Below are positions 42,601 to 44,155 of a DNA stretch of 44,155 bases, piece by piece. The DNA is from Achromobacter sp. RTa. Its GTDB lineage: Bacteria; Pseudomonadota; Gammaproteobacteria; Burkholderiales; Burkholderiaceae_B. The notes below the pieces were generated by a model. That model saw only the letters and a program-made list of their open reading frames with translations, was not told the origin of the DNA and did no database searches. Positions within the stretch are counted from its first letter, which is position 1; every line of letters begins with the position of its first letter. The position numbers and the translations under genes are program-made. The stretch is from NCBI RefSeq assembly GCF_000757485.1, contig NZ_JPYO01000034.1, forward strand, positions 30,566-74,720. The letters are read 5' to 3'.

Positions 42601-43982
42601 ACCGCGGCCCGACGATGAAAGGCTCCTCCCGTCGCGAATTCCTGCTGCGCGCGTGCGCGCTGGGCGCGAGCCACGCGGCTGCGCCGATGGCGCTGAACCT
42701 GGCGGCGCTGGGCGCCGCGGCGGCGCAGTCCGCGCCCGGCGACTACAAGGCGCTGGTGTGCGTGTTCCTGTATGGTGGCAACGATCCCTACAACTCAGTG
42801 GTTCCGTATGACGCGGCGGCGTACCGGGCCTACGCCCAGGCGCGCGGCGACATCGCGCTTGCGCGCGATGCCTTGCAGGCAACGGCGCTGCGCGGCAAGG
42901 AGGCCGCGCCGGGCGGAGCGCAATTCGCGCTGGCGCCCTCCCTGGCGCCGCTCAAGCCCCTGTACGAAGCCGGCGACATGGCGGTGCTGCTGAATATCGG
43001 CCCGCTGGTCGTGCCGACGACGAAGGCCGAATACATCGGCGCGCGCGTGCCCCTGCCGCCCAAGCTGTTCTCGCACAACGACCAGCAGTCGTATTGGCAG
43101 GCGCTGGCGCCGGAGGGCGCGTCTTCCGGCTGGGCAGGCAGGCTGACGGACCTGTTCGCCAGCGCCAACGCGCAGCGCACATTCACGGGCATCACGGCAG
43201 GCGGCAGCACCGTGCTGCTCGCCGGCCGCCGGGTCGCGGGCTACCGCGTCGGCATCCATGGGTCGACTCGCATGGAACTGCTGACGCGCGATATGTATGG
43301 CTCCAGCGACTGCACCGCGCTGCTGCGCAAGCTGATCACCCAGCCGCGCGAGCACCTGATGGAGCGCGAGCTGTCGCGCATCGCCGCGCAGTCCATCGAC
43401 GCCGACACGAAGCTGCGCGCGGCCCTGGCCGACGTGGCGGTGCCGGGGGATTTCTCGTCGCCCCTGGCGCAGCAGCTTAAGATCGTCGCCCGCATCATTG
43501 GCGCCCGCCAGGCGCTCGGGGCGCGGCGCCAAGTGTTCTTCGTCTCGCAGAACGGCTACGACAACCACGCCGGCCTGAACGACACCCACCCTGCGCTGCT
43601 GCGCGAACTCGGCCAGTCGCTGGCCGACTTCCAGCATGCGTTATCCGCGATGGGCGTGGCGGACCAGGTTACGACATTCACCGCGTCGGAATTCGGCCGC
43701 ACGCTGGGATCGAACGGGAACGGGTCCGACCATGGTTGGGGTTCGCATCATTTCGTGCTGGGCGGCGCGGTCAAGGGCGGCCGCTATTACGGCCAGCACC
43801 CCGAGATCGCCCGGGACGGCCCCGGCTTCGTCGACAACGGACGCCTACTGCCCACGCTTGCCGTGGACCAGCTCGGCGCGGCGCTGGGCGGTTGGTTCGG
43901 CGCCAGCCGCGAAGACTTGGCCCTGGTCTTCCCCAACCTCAAGCACTTCGGCCCTGAACCGCTGGCCTTGTTCGAGGGCTGA
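42597..43982 (+). CDS. DUF1501 family protein with Tat signal
   Basis: A 461-residue protein of DUF1501, a family related to the alkaline phosphatase/sulfatase fold. The N-terminus has a twin-arginine signal (SSRREFLLRA at about residues 10-19, a hydrophobic stretch, then AAAAQS), so it is exported folded. Conserved segments are FLYGGNDPYNSVVPYD, LFSHNDQQSYWQ, QNGYDNHAGLNDTH, TASEFGRTLGSNGNGSDHGWGSHHFVLGG. The function is unknown. The stop codon TGA is the first three bases of the repeat element at 43980-44117. Confidence 0.92.
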   Translation: MNRGPTMKGSSRREFLLRACALGASHAAAPMALNLAALGAAAAQSAPGDYKALVCVFLYGGNDPYNSVVPYDAAAYRAYAQARGDIALARDALQATALRGKEAAPGGAQFALAPSLAPLKPLYEAGDMAVLLNIGPLVVPTTKAEYIGARVPLPPKLFSHNDQQSYWQALAPEGASSGWAGRLTDLFASANAQRTFTGITAGGSTVLLAGRRVAGYRVGIHGSTRMELLTRDMYGSSDCTALLRKLITQPREHLMERELSRIAAQSIDADTKLRAALADVAVPGDFSSPLAQQLKIVARIIGARQALGARRQVFFVSQNGYDNHAGLNDTHPALLRELGQSLADFQHALSAMGVADQVTTFTASEFGRTLGSNGNGSDHGWGSHHFVLGGAVKGGRYYGQHPEIARDGPGFVDNGRLLPTLAVDQLGAALGGWFGASREDLALVFPNLKHFGPEPLALFEG

Positions 43983-44117
43983 TGGGTTGCGCGCGTTCGA
44001 CGGCTGGGTTATTGCCACGACCTTTTCGCGCTACACCCATCCTACAGATCGTGGGATGGATATGGTGCGAGACACGCCAAAGAAGCACCCAGCCCCCAAA
44101 ACGCGCGTAACCCATCA
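43980..44117. repeat. ~138-bp inverted-repeat element (head-to-head REP-like dimer)
   Basis: The ends match in inverted orientation over 17 of 18 bases (TGATGGGTTGCGCGCGTT at 43980-43997; AACGCGCGTAACCCATCA at 44100-44117). Each half also carries an inner GGATGG-type motif: CCATCC at 44038-44043 and GGATGG at 44054-44059. The element therefore looks like two diverged ~67-nt units in head-to-head orientation. No open frame is inside. The rest of the window (44118-44155) holds nothing recognisable. Confidence 0.75.
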
Positions 44118-44155
44118 AGCAATGCAGCCATGTCAGAAATCGCGAAAAACATGAT

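Overview
The window is high-GC DNA, almost fully coding, with short intergenic gaps. It looks like a chromosomal segment of a betaproteobacterium of the Alcaligenaceae (Achromobacter/Bordetella type). This is inferred from the fdsGBACD formate dehydrogenase layout, the abundance of TRAP, GntR and LysR genes, codon usage and REP-like intergenic elements. The genus is a judgement from memory, not a database result. No phage, plasmid, CRISPR array or transposase gene is visible.

Layout. 1-503: end of a tRNA array (partial tRNA, tRNA-Ala-GGC, tRNA-Glu-TTC, tRNA-Asp-GTC) with two intrinsic terminators. 504-6765: a catabolic operon made of a TRAP transporter (substrate-binding, small and large membrane subunits), a DapA-family lyase and an aldehyde dehydrogenase, closed by a convergent FadR-type GntR repressor. 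Matching AT-rich inverted repeats lie upstream of both the operon and the repressor gene. 7033-8526: an orphan PAS-PAS-PAS-LuxR regulator. 8767-10655: bioB and an EamA-type transporter. 10672-12629 (minus): a YcaD-like MFS transporter and a Prx5-type peroxiredoxin. 12872-14366: a small exported protein and a Tat-exported dienelactone hydrolase, converging on a cluster of GTGTC-N-GACACC palindromes. 14427-17987 (minus): a 1186-residue AsmA/DUF748 envelope protein.

18159-29737 is a molybdenum block. moaC-moaD-moaE-moaB-moeA run rightward. moaA and a ModE/LysR-HTH regulator with a periplasmic-binding-protein-like domain (fdsR-like) run leftward and are separated by only 7 nt. The complete NAD-dependent formate dehydrogenase operon fdsGBACD then diverges from the regulator. 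The block joins making the molybdopterin cofactor, inserting it (FdhD/FdsC) and using it in one enzyme.

29851-34829: a PrmC-like methyltransferase, a DUF1345 membrane protein, a two-gene chromate (CHR) transporter with a divergent LysR regulator, and glutamate racemase. 34933-38736: two tandem UspA proteins, then a PhoPQ-like two-component operon (pepSY-response regulator-kinase) divergent from a second PepSY gene. The intergenic region contains two mirror-placed direct-repeat boxes that resemble PhoP boxes. 38791-43982: a PQQ-type sorbosone dehydrogenase-like lipoprotein, an SDR protein that lacks the usual YxxxK residues, and a translationally coupled DUF1800-DUF1501 pair of which only the second has a (Tat) signal. 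43980-44117: a ~138-bp inverted-repeat element that supplies the stop codon of the DUF1501 gene.

Most genes are standard. The less ordinary signals are the regulatory sites (GntR operators, PhoP-like boxes, fds operator), the repeat elements that have merged with gene ends (moaE, DUF1501), the palindrome cluster, and the physical coupling of moaA to the formate dehydrogenase regulator. No intergenic gap exceeds about 270 bases.
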